A DNA stretch of 64,000 bases, from assembly GCA_050184225.1 (NCBI GenBank), contig JBFXAN010000004.1:1-64000 (forward strand). The letters run 5' to 3'. Positions 35,157-43,545 of this stretch are shown here, one piece after another; within the stretch, counting starts at the first letter, position 1; the number at the start of each line of letters is the position of its first letter. Both the position numbers and the translations under genes were made by a program. This DNA is from JBFXAN01 sp050184225 (GTDB lineage: Bacteria; Chloroflexota; Dehalococcoidia; CAUJGQ01). The notes below the pieces were generated by a model that searched no databases, was not told where the DNA came from, and saw only the letters and a list, made by a program, of their open reading frames with translations.

Positions 35157-36128
35157 ATGGACGCTGCGAGCCTGACGTTGATCCTGACCGCGGGGTTGAT
35201 TCTCTTCGTACTCGTGCTGTTCTTCTATTTCGTGCCGGTGGGACTATGGATCACGGCGATGTTCTCCGGTGTGCCGGTCGGCATCGGCAACTTGATCGGG
35301 ATGCGGCTGCGCAAGGTCAACCCCGGCGACATCGTTCGGCCGCTGATCAGCGCGAGCAAGGCCGGATTGCACCTGAACATCAGCCAGATGGAGGCGCACT
35401 ATCTCGCCGGCGGCAACGTCGGCCGGGTAGTGACGGCGCTGATCTCGGCCGACCGCGCCAACATCGATCTGCCCTGGAAGCGGGCGACGGCGATTGACCT
35501 GGCCGGCCGGGACGTACTCGAAGCGGTCCAGGTCAGCGTCAACCCGAAGGTGATCCAGACGCCACGCGTCTCGGGGGTGGCGAGAGACGGCATTCAGGTA
35601 ATCGCCGTCGCCCGCGTGACCGTGCGCGCCAACATCGAGCGGTTGGTCGGTGGCGCCGGCGAGGAGACGATCATCGCCCGCGTCGGCGAAGGCACGGTCT
35701 CCTCGATCGGTTCTGCCGACAGCCACAAGCATGTCCTGGAGAACCCGGACGCGATCTCGCGGCATGTGCTCGAACGCGGTCTGGACTCCGGCACGGCCTT
35801 CGAGATCCTCTCGATCGACATCGCCGACGTCGATGTGGGGCGCAATATCGGCGCGGAGCTGCAGACCGACCAGGCAGAGGCGGACAAGAAGATCGCCCAG
35901 GCGAAGGCCGAGGAGCGCCGGGCGATGGCCGTCGCCCACGAGCAGGAGATGCGCGCCCGCGTGGTCGAGGCAGAGTCGCAGGTGCCGCTGGCGCTGGCGG
36001 AGGCATTCCGCAACGGGCGGCTCGGCGTGATGGATTACTACCGGATGCAGAATGTGCAGGCGGACACCCAGATGCGGGAATCGCTCGCCGGGGATGAGGC
36101 CCGCACGAACGGGACCGTGGGGGCTTAG
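35157..36128 (+). CDS. floA: Flotillin-like protein FloA
   Basis: The 323-residue product matches FloA/UPF0365: an N-terminal membrane hairpin (LILTAGLILFVLVLFFYFVP), the GMRLRKVNPGDIVRPLISASK motif, the SPFH/PHB domain and a coiled-coil with EADKKIAQAKAEERRAMAVA. FloA organises membrane microdomains. AGGAGG precedes the ATG. Upstream NfeD and the small downstream gene make a three-gene unit. Confidence 0.93.
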   Translation: MDAASLTLILTAGLILFVLVLFFYFVPVGLWITAMFSGVPVGIGNLIGMRLRKVNPGDIVRPLISASKAGLHLNISQMEAHYLAGGNVGRVVTALISADRANIDLPWKRATAIDLAGRDVLEAVQVSVNPKVIQTPRVSGVARDGIQVIAVARVTVRANIERLVGGAGEETIIARVGEGTVSSIGSADSHKHVLENPDAISRHVLERGLDSGTAFEILSIDIADVDVGRNIGAELQTDQAEADKKIAQAKAEERRAMAVAHEQEMRARVVEAESQVPLALAEAFRNGRLGVMDYYRMQNVQADTQMRESLAGDEARTNGTVGA

Positions 36129-36130
36129 CG

Positions 36131-36421
36131 ATGCAGCGGATTCGCGCGTCGGGGCTGTTGCAATCGCTGGTTGCCGGCCGGGAGGATCTGATCGATCAAC
36201 TGCTTCGGTCAGAGGCGGTCACGGAGGAGGAGGATCGGCCACCCAAGCGCGCCGCTCGGTCCGAACCACTACCGCCGTCTCCGTCGCCTGCTTCGGCGCC
36301 ACCGGTTCGGCCGGCCACGGCGCCCGGCATTCGTCAGATTTTCTCCTCGCGCCGAGCACTCCGGCAGGCGATGATCCTGAACGAAGTGCTCGGCCCTCCG
36401 AAGTCACTGCGGCAGGAATAG
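36131..36421 (+). CDS. Small protein of the NfeD-FloA operon
   Basis: The 96-residue product starts two bases after the floA stop. It has a helical start (GLLQSLVAGREDLIDQLLRS), a Pro/Ser/Ala-rich linker and a C-terminal helix ending LRQAMILNEVLGPPKSLRQ. I believe similar LNE-LGPP-LR tails occur in small proteins elsewhere but cannot name a family. A role with the flotillin is suggested by position only. A strong hairpin overlaps its stop codon. Confidence 0.6.
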   Translation: MQRIRASGLLQSLVAGREDLIDQLLRSEAVTEEEDRPPKRAARSEPLPPSPSPASAPPVRPATAPGIRQIFSSRRALRQAMILNEVLGPPKSLRQE

Positions 36422-36442
36422 CGGCCTGCTATTCCTGCCGCA
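36408..36442. terminator. Strong hairpin at the end of the NfeD-FloA operon
   Basis: TGCGGCAGGAATAG (36408-36421) pairs perfectly with CTATTCCTGCCGCA (36429-36442) over a seven-base loop. The stem includes the stop codon of the small gene. No T-run follows, so it may act as a processing or Rho-type end. Confidence 0.6.
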
Positions 36443-36603
36443 TCGGGCACAAAGGTTCACGTACACGCTGCGCACGTCACTCGACCGAGACAGCGGCGCG
36501 CCGATCGGTTCATACTCAAGGAACAGTCTGGCGGGCGCGCGCCGGCCATTCCCGGCATGCCGGACAAAGGCTGAGCGCCACCCGCCTACCGGGAGGGCGG
36601 GCC

Positions 36604-37071
36604 ATGGGCGAGGTCGTATACGTTTCGAAGGCGCGCATCGAGCCGGTACGGGGTCCGATTCGCCACGGCTATCTGGGCACAATCGCGGAGCCGGTGGTCT
36701 ACGGCATGCAAGGGAGCCTGCGCGATTGGTACGGCGTCGGCCCGGAGGAACCGGAGACGGCTTCGACGCTGGACCACATCGTCGCCGCTGTCGGCGCTTG
36801 AATGGCCGGTACGCTGCGCGGCGCGCTGGCGGCACGAGGTATCCGGCTGACCAAGGAGACATTCAAGACAGAGGTCGAAGGGCTGATCGAGAAGGCCGGT
36901 AACGGCATTCGTATCACCACCATTCGCCTTCACTACCGCCTCACCATCCCCAGGGACAAACGCGCGGAGGCCGAACGCGCCGTGTCCGTTCATGACAAAG
37001 GATGTCCGGCCACACAGAGCGTGACACCCGCAATCACCGTCGAGTGGGACGCTGACTACGAGGAAGTCTGA
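36604..37071 (+). CDS. OsmC-family protein with in-frame UGA at the catalytic Cys (probable selenoprotein)
   Basis: OsmC/Ohr proteins reduce organic peroxides with a paired-cysteine site. Read through TGA 36799-36801, the frame gives 155 residues, the normal family length: N-terminal beta strands, the helix TLDHIVAAVGA-U66-MAGTLRGALAARG and the second site GCPATQS with Cys134. In Cys-containing relatives the residue at position 66 is the nucleophilic cysteine, so TGA stands exactly where selenocysteine would be used. A GC-rich hairpin begins three bases after TGA, as bacterial SECIS elements do. GGGAGGGCGG precedes ATG 36604. Standard gene callers would split this into a 65-residue piece and an 89-residue piece starting at ATG 36802. 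No Sec-machinery gene is in the window, so this stays a strong inference. Confidence 0.78.
36805..36847 (+). promoter_or_regulatory. SECIS-like hairpin downstream of the OsmC UGA
   Basis: GCCGGTAC (36805-36812) pairs with GTATCCGGC (36839-36847) with one bulged T, enclosing a further GC-rich inner helix whose apex lies about 20-27 bases from the UGA. Bacterial SECIS elements are hairpins inside the coding region at this distance. The apical loop bases needed for SelB binding were not verified. Confidence 0.45.
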
Positions 37072-37087
37072 GCCGGAGGCCGACCGG

Positions 37088-37384
37088 TGCGCCCGCTGCA
37101 GCCGCCCGTGGACGGCGCGACAGCTCTATCTGCACGGCGATGCGCCCCGCTGCCTGGGCTGCACGTTACGGCAGCGATCCCTGTTGCGCCGGTCTGCCAT
37201 GACCGCGTTGGTGGTCGGCACCGTCCTCACGGTGATCAACCAGGGGACCGTGCTGGCGGCAGGCGACGTGCCACGGGCGCTTCTCTGGAAGGTGCCACTC
37301 ACCTACGCCGTGCCATTTTGCGTGTCAACCTGGGGCGCCCTTTCCAACTCGCGCATACGACGGCGGAAGGGAGCGCGGCGTTGA
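37088..37384 (+). CDS. NrtS-like membrane protein with N-terminal zinc ribbon (start unresolved)
   Basis: The C-terminal 60 residues have the two-helix NrtS pattern (nitrate/nitrite transport family): MTALVVGTVLTVINQG, then ALLWKVPLTYAVPFCVSTWG. In the same frame just upstream lies a zinc ribbon, CARCSRP ... PRCLGCTLR, which fits as its N-terminus. However this frame has no ATG, GTG or TTG between a stop at 37022-37024 and TTG 37184. The only start with a ribosome site, GTG 37087 behind GGAGG, is one base out of frame. Translation may begin at TTG 37184/ATG 37199 without the ribbon, at a CTG (37052), or the gene has lost a base near its start. Confidence 0.5.
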   Translation, partial: CARCSRPWTARQLYLHGDAPRCLGCTLRQRSLLRRSAMTALVVGTVLTVINQGTVLAAGDVPRALLWKVPLTYAVPFCVSTWGALSNSRIRRRKGARR

Positions 37385-37420
37385 GGCGAGTGTTGAGGCA
37401 GCGCTCGTACAAGAGAGATC

Positions 37421-40400
37421 GTGCCCGCTGCCTTTCGGCGCCCGCTGGTCTGTCCGGATCTCATCGGCCGCGATGCCGAAGTGAGGCTGTTGCGACACGC
37501 CATCGAGCGCGCGAGCGGCGGCCACGGTGAGACGGTACTCCTGGCCGGCGATGCGGGTATCGGCAAGTCACGGCTGGCCCGCGAGGCGAAAGCCGGCGCC
37601 GCTGCCCGCGGCATGGCCGTGCTCGACGGCGATTGTTTCCCACAGGATCGCGCGTATCCCTACGCGCTGATCGTGGATATCACGCGCGCATGCCTCGCCG
37701 GACGTTCGCCGGATGAGGTCGCGGCCTTCGTCAGCCCATTCGGTCCCGACCTCCGGCCGCTGCTACCAGACGTCATTCCCTTGGTGGCCGGCGCCGCTCC
37801 GCCGATCGATCACCCCGAGCAGGCGGGCCGGCGGCTGATGGCGGCCTTCAACCGAATCCTCCTCGCCGTGGCGGCGGAGCGGCCCCTGCTGATCGTGGCC
37901 GAGGATCTGCACTGGTGCGACGACGCCAGTCTGGATGTCTTGCATCTGATCGCTCGGCAGGCAGCCGGGCACGCGACGATGCTGCTCGGAACGTTTCGTC
38001 CCGACGAGGCCGATCCGCGATTGCACGGTTGGCTGGCCGCACTCGGGCGAGAACGTCTCGCCCTGGAGATCGACCTCGCGCCGCTGAGTGAGGCGAACGT
38101 CACGGCGATGGTGGCGGCGATGACCAAGGATGACCCCGCGCCCGCCGCCGCCGTGGCGGCGATGACGGCGCTGGCGGAGGGCAATCCGTTCTATGTCGAA
38201 GAGTTGCTTGCGTCGTTGCTCGAAACGAACGGTGGTGGACAGCCGCCGATCGCGAACCAATCGTTGACCCGCGGCCTGCAACACGCAGTGCTGGCTCGCA
38301 CCCAGAGTCTCAGCGCGGACGCCGGGCGGTTGCTTCGGTTGGCAGCGGTGATCGGACGCCGATTCGACCTTGCACTGCTCCAGCGGGTCGCGGGACTGGG
38401 CGAACCCACGTTGCTGCCACTCGTCAGAGAACTGGCCGGCGCTCACCTGATCGTGGAGGAAGCACGCGACCGCTTCACCTTCCGTCATGCGATCATCCGG
38501 CAGGGAGTCTACGACGACCTGCTCGGCCGCGAGCGGGCCGTGCTGCACCGATCCACCGGCGAGGCGATCGAGGCACTCCATGCGGAGGCGATCGACCAGC
38601 ACACCGCCGCCCTCGCCCACCACTTCGCCGAGGCCGAGGTCTGGGAGAAGGCGCTCCGCTACGCGCGACGTGCCGGCGAGCAGGCGCGGCGTCTGCACGC
38701 CCCCCGCGCCGCCGCCGAGCAATTCACCCGAGCACTCCAGGCCGCCGAGCATCTGCACCGGAGCGGGAATGCGGTGGAGGTGGAGAGCGTCCAGGCGATG
38801 CTCCCCGAGCTGCACCGCGAGCGAGGAGCATCGTGGGAGCAACTGGGCGAGTTCGACGAAGCAGTGGCAGACTATGAGATCGCGGTGGCGCTTGCGTCGG
38901 CGCAGGGCGACCAGCGGGCTGAGTGGCATGGCGTGTCGGAGCTTGGCCTGCTCTGGGCGCGGCGCGACCTCACCCGCGCGGGGGTGTACTTGCGCCGCGC
39001 CCTGGCGATCGCCCGCAACCTGGATGACCCGGCGCTGATCGCCGGCAGTCTCAACCGTGCCGGCAATTGGCGGGTCAATGCGGCCACACCGGATCTCGGC
39101 CTGCCGTTGCACCGGCAGGCGCTGACGATCTTCGAGCGGTTGGGCGACCGGCAAGGCGTCACCACGACGCTTGACCTCCTCGGCGTGGCGAGCTACCTCA
39201 GCGGCGACTGGATCGGTGCAATCGCCTGGTACGAGCGTGCCGTCGCCGGATTCCGCGATCTCGATGATCGGCGCGGCACGGTCACGGGCCTGGCGATGCT
39301 TGCCTTCCTGGCCGGTTCGCGCGACGTGATCCCGGCTGCCACGAATCTGATCACGGTTGAAGACGCCGTGCGCCTCGGCGAGGAAGCGGTGCGGCTCGCG
39401 GGCGCGATCGACTGGCGTGCCGGCGAGGCGTTCGCCCGCTTTCAACTGGCGATCGCGCTCGCTGCACGCGGTGATCTGGGCAGCGCGATCGAGCAGGGCG
39501 AACACGGACTCCGCATCGCCGAGGAGATCGAACATCACCAGTGGCGAACGCTGGGTCACTGCACCCTCGGGGTTCTGTGCATGGACCTGCTGTCGTTCGA
39601 CATGGCCCGGTCACACTTTCAGCAGATGCTCGCCCTGGGACACGAGATCAACTCGCCGTTCTGGGTCGAGTACGGCAGAGCGCGGTTGGCCGTTGCCGCC
39701 ATCGCGCAGGGCGACGTGCAGGGTGCGGACCGTGTGCTCGCGACTGAACCTGAAGGTGACTCCGACGGTTCCACGCCATCATTGGCAGGCTGGTGGGGAC
39801 GATATGCGCGGACGCAGCGGGCGCTTGCCGTGGGCGAGCCAGCTCAAGCCCTAGCGTTGATCGATACGATTGCCGCTACAAGCCGGGACGGCTCCGGGCG
39901 GCGCGAACCACCGATCGTGGCGATCGCCGGCGCCGAGGCGTTGGTCGCGCTCGGGCGGCCGGAGGACGCGGAGGCAGTGCTCGAACCGGTGTGTGAGTTG
40001 ATGCAGCGACAGCGGGTACCGTCGCAACTCTGGCGCTGCCACGTCGCGCTGGGCAAGGCGTATCGGGCGCAGGGGCGCGACGATGATGTCCGGCAGGCGT
40101 TCGCGGCCGCCCGCCTGATCATCGACGAATTGGCGGCATCGCTGCCGGCGGGAGCGGAGCGAGACACCTTCCTGCGGCGGGCGACCGGCCTTCTGCCACG
40201 CGCGTACCGCCTCTCCACCCGGCGCGTTGCGGCGACACGGTTCGGCGGATTGACCGAGCGGGAGCGCGAGGTGGCGGCGCTGGTCGCACGCGGCAAGACG
40301 AACCGCGAGATCGCCGAGGCGCTGGTGCTGGGCCGACGCACTGTCGAGACGCACGTCGCCAATGCGCTCGCCAAGCTCGGCGCCGCGTCGCGCCGTGACC

Positions 40401-40477
40401 TCGCCGCCTGGGCGATCGCGCGCGGCCTCCTTGAGCATGCCGGCGGGCAGCCAGACACGCCGCCAAAATCTCCGTAA
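37421..40477 (+). CDS. LuxR-family ATPase regulator (MalT-like, full length)
   Basis: The 1018-residue product opens with PDLIGRDAEVRLLRHAIERA, has Walker A GDAGIGKS at residues 43-50, Walker B LLIVAEDLHW, the segment DRFTFRHAIIRQGVYDDLLG at the end of the ATPase part, a long TPR-like middle, and a C-terminal LuxR helix-turn-helix (LTEREREVAALVARGKTNRE, RRTVETHVANALAKLGAASR). It is a signal-dependent STAND activator of unknown ligand. It is the complete counterpart of the truncated gene at 5538-6617. The start is GTG 37421. Confidence 0.9.
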   Translation: MPAAFRRPLVCPDLIGRDAEVRLLRHAIERASGGHGETVLLAGDAGIGKSRLAREAKAGAAARGMAVLDGDCFPQDRAYPYALIVDITRACLAGRSPDEVAAFVSPFGPDLRPLLPDVIPLVAGAAPPIDHPEQAGRRLMAAFNRILLAVAAERPLLIVAEDLHWCDDASLDVLHLIARQAAGHATMLLGTFRPDEADPRLHGWLAALGRERLALEIDLAPLSEANVTAMVAAMTKDDPAPAAAVAAMTALAEGNPFYVEELLASLLETNGGGQPPIANQSLTRGLQHAVLARTQSLSADAGRLLRLAAVIGRRFDLALLQRVAGLGEPTLLPLVRELAGAHLIVEEARDRFTFRHAIIRQGVYDDLLGRERAVLHRSTGEAIEALHAEAIDQHTAALAHHFAEAEVWEKALRYARRAGEQARRLHAPRAAAEQFTRALQAAEHLHRSGNAVEVESVQAMLPELHRERGASWEQLGEFDEAVADYEIAVALASAQGDQRAEWHGVSELGLLWARRDLTRAGVYLRRALAIARNLDDPALIAGSLNRAGNWRVNAATPDLGLPLHRQALTIFERLGDRQGVTTTLDLLGVASYLSGDWIGAIAWYERAVAGFRDLDDRRGTVTGLAMLAFLAGSRDVIPAATNLITVEDAVRLGEEAVRLAGAIDWRAGEAFARFQLAIALAARGDLGSAIEQGEHGLRIAEEIEHHQWRTLGHCTLGVLCMDLLSFDMARSHFQQMLALGHEINSPFWVEYGRARLAVAAIAQGDVQGADRVLATEPEGDSDGSTPSLAGWWGRYARTQRALAVGEPAQALALIDTIAATSRDGSGRREPPIVAIAGAEALVALGRPEDAEAVLEPVCELMQRQRVPSQLWRCHVALGKAYRAQGRDDDVRQAFAAARLIIDELAASLPAGAERDTFLRRATGLLPRAYRLSTRRVAATRFGGLTEREREVAALVARGKTNREIAEALVLGRRTVETHVANALAKLGAASRRDLAAWAIARGLLEHAGGQPDTPPKSP

Positions 40478-40597
40478 GGCCCGACCCGCAAATCTCCGTA
40501 TGTCTCCACGATGGCGGCGGCGTGGTCCGCGCCTACGCTCGAGATGAGGGTTGCCGGCAGGCGCCCGCAGTACACGAGACCTATAGGAGATTGAGCC

Positions 40598-41113
40598 ATG
40601 ACCACCAACGGAACCAGCCCGCACATGCAATTTGCCTACCGCTTCGAGGCGACGATGACCGAGTCCATCCCGATCGGGATCACACCGGAGGGAGTCCGGT
40701 TCGACAATGTCTTCGATGGGGTGATCGTCGAGGGGCCGCACACCGGCGCTCGGGTCCACGCCGTCGATCCGTTTCTCCTGCGCTCCGACGGCGTCGGCGT
40801 GATCGATGCCTACGAGCTGATCTCGACGACAGCAGGACAGCAGATCACCGCTCGTGTCTACGGTTATGTCACTCCACCCGCCGGAATGCAGCTCCCGCCG
40901 CCGGAGGTCTTGCTCCGCGCGGACTTCCAGTGGCCCGACATCGACTTCCCGTTGCACGGTTTCGTGCTTGCCAGCACCGGCGCGCGGGAACTCGACTGGA
41001 TGAACCGGACAGCGTTCGCCATCGAGGGGACATTCAACATGGCGTCGCGCCGGCTCGCGATCGTCGGCCACTACCGCAGTTCCGCGCCGGCAGTGGCAGC
41101 GGCCGCTTCCTAA
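40598..41113 (+). CDS. DUF3237-like protein
   Basis: The 171-residue product is probably a beta barrel: GITPEGVRFDNVFDGVIVEG, GARVHAVDPFLLRSDGVGVI, DAYELISTTAGQQITARVYG. The pattern of strands resembles DUF3237/UPF0311 proteins but the match is by eye. No signal peptide. The context (FAD oxidoreductase next) does not fix a role. Confidence 0.5.
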   Translation: MTTNGTSPHMQFAYRFEATMTESIPIGITPEGVRFDNVFDGVIVEGPHTGARVHAVDPFLLRSDGVGVIDAYELISTTAGQQITARVYGYVTPPAGMQLPPPEVLLRADFQWPDIDFPLHGFVLASTGARELDWMNRTAFAIEGTFNMASRRLAIVGHYRSSAPAVAAAAS

Positions 41114-41204
41114 CCAGACGATCCGTCCATCACACGCGTGCTTAGCGTGTTTGAAGAATGGGGTGCGAGCCTGCTGCGCCGCACCCCAACCAAAGGAAGA
41201 ACCA

Positions 41205-42611
41205 ATGACAACAGAACAGAAGAACTCGACGATCATGCGATCGATTGCATCGACGACGGACGGACGGAGCTTGCCGCGAAGTCGCATCATCCTTCCCGGC
41301 GACGCCGGATATGACGCGGCCCGCATCGTCCACAACGGCGTCTACGACCGGCGTCCAGCCCTGATCGTTCGCGCCGAGAATAGCGCCGACGTGATCGCCG
41401 CCATCCAGACCGCCCGCGATCAGGGTCTGCCGCTGGCCGTCCGCGGCGGCGGGCACAGCTTCTCCGGCCTCGGCACGGTGGACGACGGACTGGTGATCGA
41501 TCTCTCCCACATGAAAGGGCTGACGATTGACCCGGAGCGTCGCGTGGCACGCGCGGAGCCGGGTCTTACCTGGGGAGAGTATGCGGCGCAGGCACAAATG
41601 TACGGCCTCGCGACCTCCTCCGGTGACACCTCCAGCGTCGGGGTCGGCGGTCTGACACTGGGCGGCGGCATTGGCTGGCTCGCGCGCAAGCACGGCCTGA
41701 CGATCGACCATCTGCTCGCGGCGGAGGTGGTCACCGCCGACGGCCGCCTGCTGCGCGTGAGCGAGCGCGAGAACGCCGATCTGTTCTGGGCGATCCGTGG
41801 CGGCGGCGGCAATTTCGGCGTCGCCACGGCCTTCGAGTTCCGATTACATCCGGTCGGGACGGTGCTCGGCGGCATGGTCGCCTATCCCGGTGCGGACCTC
41901 AAAGCGGTGCTACGGGCCTGGGCCGCGTTCATGGCCGAGGCGCCGGATGAGCTGACCACGACCGCCTGGGTAATGCAGGCGCCGCCCGCGCCGTTCATTC
42001 CAACGGCGTGGCACGGACAGCTGATCGTCGCAATAGCAGTCTGCTACGCGGGCAATCTATCAATCGGCGAGCAGGTGCTGGCGCCGCTGCGGTCGCTGGC
42101 ATCGCCGGTCGCCGATCTGATCGGGCCGATGCCGTACCCGGAAATCTTCGCCCTGACCGAGGACGTGACCGCGCTGGGCCGCGAGTATGACGTTCGTGCC
42201 GGTTACCTCGACCGCGTTGATGACGGGTTGCTGGAGACGATCGCGGCGTTCGGCCGGACGATGACCTCGCCGATGTCGATGGTCCACATCCGCGCGCTCG
42301 GCGGCGCGATGGCCCGCGTGCCGGTTGAGGCGACCGCGTTTGCCCATCGGGACAAACCATTCATGGTGATGCTGGCCAACATCTGGTGGGACAGCGACGC
42401 CGGCCCGCATCGACAATGGCTCGACTCATTCTGGCGTGCCGTCCGCCCGCACACCGCCGGCGCCTACGCGGGATTCCTCGCCGACGAAGGCGATGCTCGC
42501 GTCGCCGAGGCGTATCCAGCCGCGACCTACCAACGACTGGCCGCCGAGAAGCGGCGCTACGACCCAACCAACCTCTTTCGCTTCAACCAGAACATCAGGC
42601 CAACGCCGTAG
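41205..42611 (+). CDS. FAD-linked oxidoreductase (BBE family)
   Basis: The 468-residue product has the PCMH-type FAD fold: LIVRAENSADVIAAIQTARD, the flavin-linking His in RGGGHSFSGL, and VGVGGLTLGGGIGWLARKHG. The C-terminal BBE motif YDPTNLFRFNQNI is complete. The Cys of bicovalent members (in the GG-GWL region) is not present, so FAD is bound through one His only. Members oxidise sugars or alkaloid-like alcohols; the substrate is unknown. ATG 41205 follows AAGGAAG; the frame opens at 41151. Confidence 0.9.
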   Translation: MTTEQKNSTIMRSIASTTDGRSLPRSRIILPGDAGYDAARIVHNGVYDRRPALIVRAENSADVIAAIQTARDQGLPLAVRGGGHSFSGLGTVDDGLVIDLSHMKGLTIDPERRVARAEPGLTWGEYAAQAQMYGLATSSGDTSSVGVGGLTLGGGIGWLARKHGLTIDHLLAAEVVTADGRLLRVSERENADLFWAIRGGGGNFGVATAFEFRLHPVGTVLGGMVAYPGADLKAVLRAWAAFMAEAPDELTTTAWVMQAPPAPFIPTAWHGQLIVAIAVCYAGNLSIGEQVLAPLRSLASPVADLIGPMPYPEIFALTEDVTALGREYDVRAGYLDRVDDGLLETIAAFGRTMTSPMSMVHIRALGGAMARVPVEATAFAHRDKPFMVMLANIWWDSDAGPHRQWLDSFWRAVRPHTAGAYAGFLADEGDARVAEAYPAATYQRLAAEKRRYDPTNLFRFNQNIRPTP

Positions 42612-42740
42612 CGGGGCATGTCGATTGATCGAGGCATCGTCGCGGCACTCCGGACGCCGGAGGTTGATTGAGGCAGTCATTGAGGCGCATACGAGATGCT
42701 CGTCGAAGCGGAACCCTGCCAGAGTGGAAAGGAGCGGATC

Positions 42741-43178
42741 ATGCGACGTAGTACGCACGCCGCCGTCATCGCCCTCGCCATGCTGGCGCTCGGCAGCCTG
42801 GTCGGTGTCAACACGGTCAGCGCCGAGTTGGAGCAGGCGACGATCGATCCAACGGCGGCCCGGGCCATCGGCGGTAGCTATGCCGTCGTTACCGGCACGA
42901 TCTCGTGCACCGCCGGCGAGACGTTTCAAATCAATCTGACAATGGGGCAAAGCGCAACCGGCACCCATGCGCGAGGAAGCACAACCGGCTCCTGCACCGG
43001 CGATGCCGGCACCTGGAAGGTGACCGCGTTGACGCGGCTCGACGACCCGTTACTGCAGCCGGGTTTGTCCCGCGTCTGCTGGAACGCGGCCACCTACCGG
43101 AATGGAGAGCGCGCCGACACTCGCCAGGGCTGTCGCACCCTCACCTTGACCGAGTCAACGCTTGAGGCTGCCCGGTAG
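42741..43178 (+). CDS. Secreted disulphide-containing protein of unknown function
   Basis: The 145-residue product has a clear signal (AAVIALAMLALGSLVGVNTVSA) and a mature domain with four cysteines (ISCTAG, GSCTGD, RVCWNA, QGCRTL), likely two disulphides in a beta sandwich of the neocarzinostatin or Ig kind. AAGGAG precedes ATG 42741. I do not recognise the family. Its mature part recalls the secreted proteins at 699-1909 in composition only. Confidence 0.6.
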   Translation: MRRSTHAAVIALAMLALGSLVGVNTVSAELEQATIDPTAARAIGGSYAVVTGTISCTAGETFQINLTMGQSATGTHARGSTTGSCTGDAGTWKVTALTRLDDPLLQPGLSRVCWNAATYRNGERADTRQGCRTLTLTESTLEAAR

Positions 43179-43310
43179 AGGCCCGAATCGCGAGGGCGTT
43201 CAGGCGATGTGCCGATGGCGCGGAGCACCGACGCTCCGGGTCAGTTCAACCAGCCGGCCGCGATCGAGCGGCCGGCGCCCCCACGGCCCCTTCCGGGCAA
43301 TCCTGGGGAC

Positions 43311-43502
43311 TTACCGGTGACGGACCAGACCAACCGTGCGAGCGAGCGCGTAGAGGTTGATCCCAAGCCCCCAGCCGAAGGCTTTGGGCGGGAGGATGCG
43401 CGGATCATCCTTGTTCCACACGCTGGCCCTGAGGCGCGCCCATGTCGGCCGACGCCAATCGTAGGGAAGTCCGAGGAACCGCCCGGTCTTTGCTTCTGCC
43501 AT
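43311..43502 (-). CDS. DUF5808-like small protein
   Basis: The 63-residue product contains GRFLGLPYDWRRPTWARLRA, VWNKDDPRILPPKAFGWG and GINLYALAR, the DUF5808 pattern. The ATG at 43502 is the first ATG in a frame that also opens at TTG 43535. It follows the MFS transporter gene on the same strand by 43 bases. The function of the family is unknown. Confidence 0.65.
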   Translation of the reverse strand: MAEAKTGRFLGLPYDWRRPTWARLRASVWNKDDPRILPPKAFGWGLGINLYALARTVGLVRHR

Positions 43503-43545
43503 ACCACATCTCTGAGGTGTTGAACTTCGTCCCAACCCGATTGTC

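Noticed and set aside
37763..39559. Minus-strand frame of 598 codons inside the LuxR ATPase gene
   Set aside because: Antisense shadow caused by high third-position G+C; the plus-strand product has unmistakable Walker and LuxR motifs.
39851..41335. Minus-strand frame of 494 codons
   Set aside because: Runs antisense through three well-supported genes and shows no domain.
43209..43523. Plus-strand 104-codon frame, Pro/Arg-rich
   Set aside because: The opposite strand encodes a DUF5808-like protein here.
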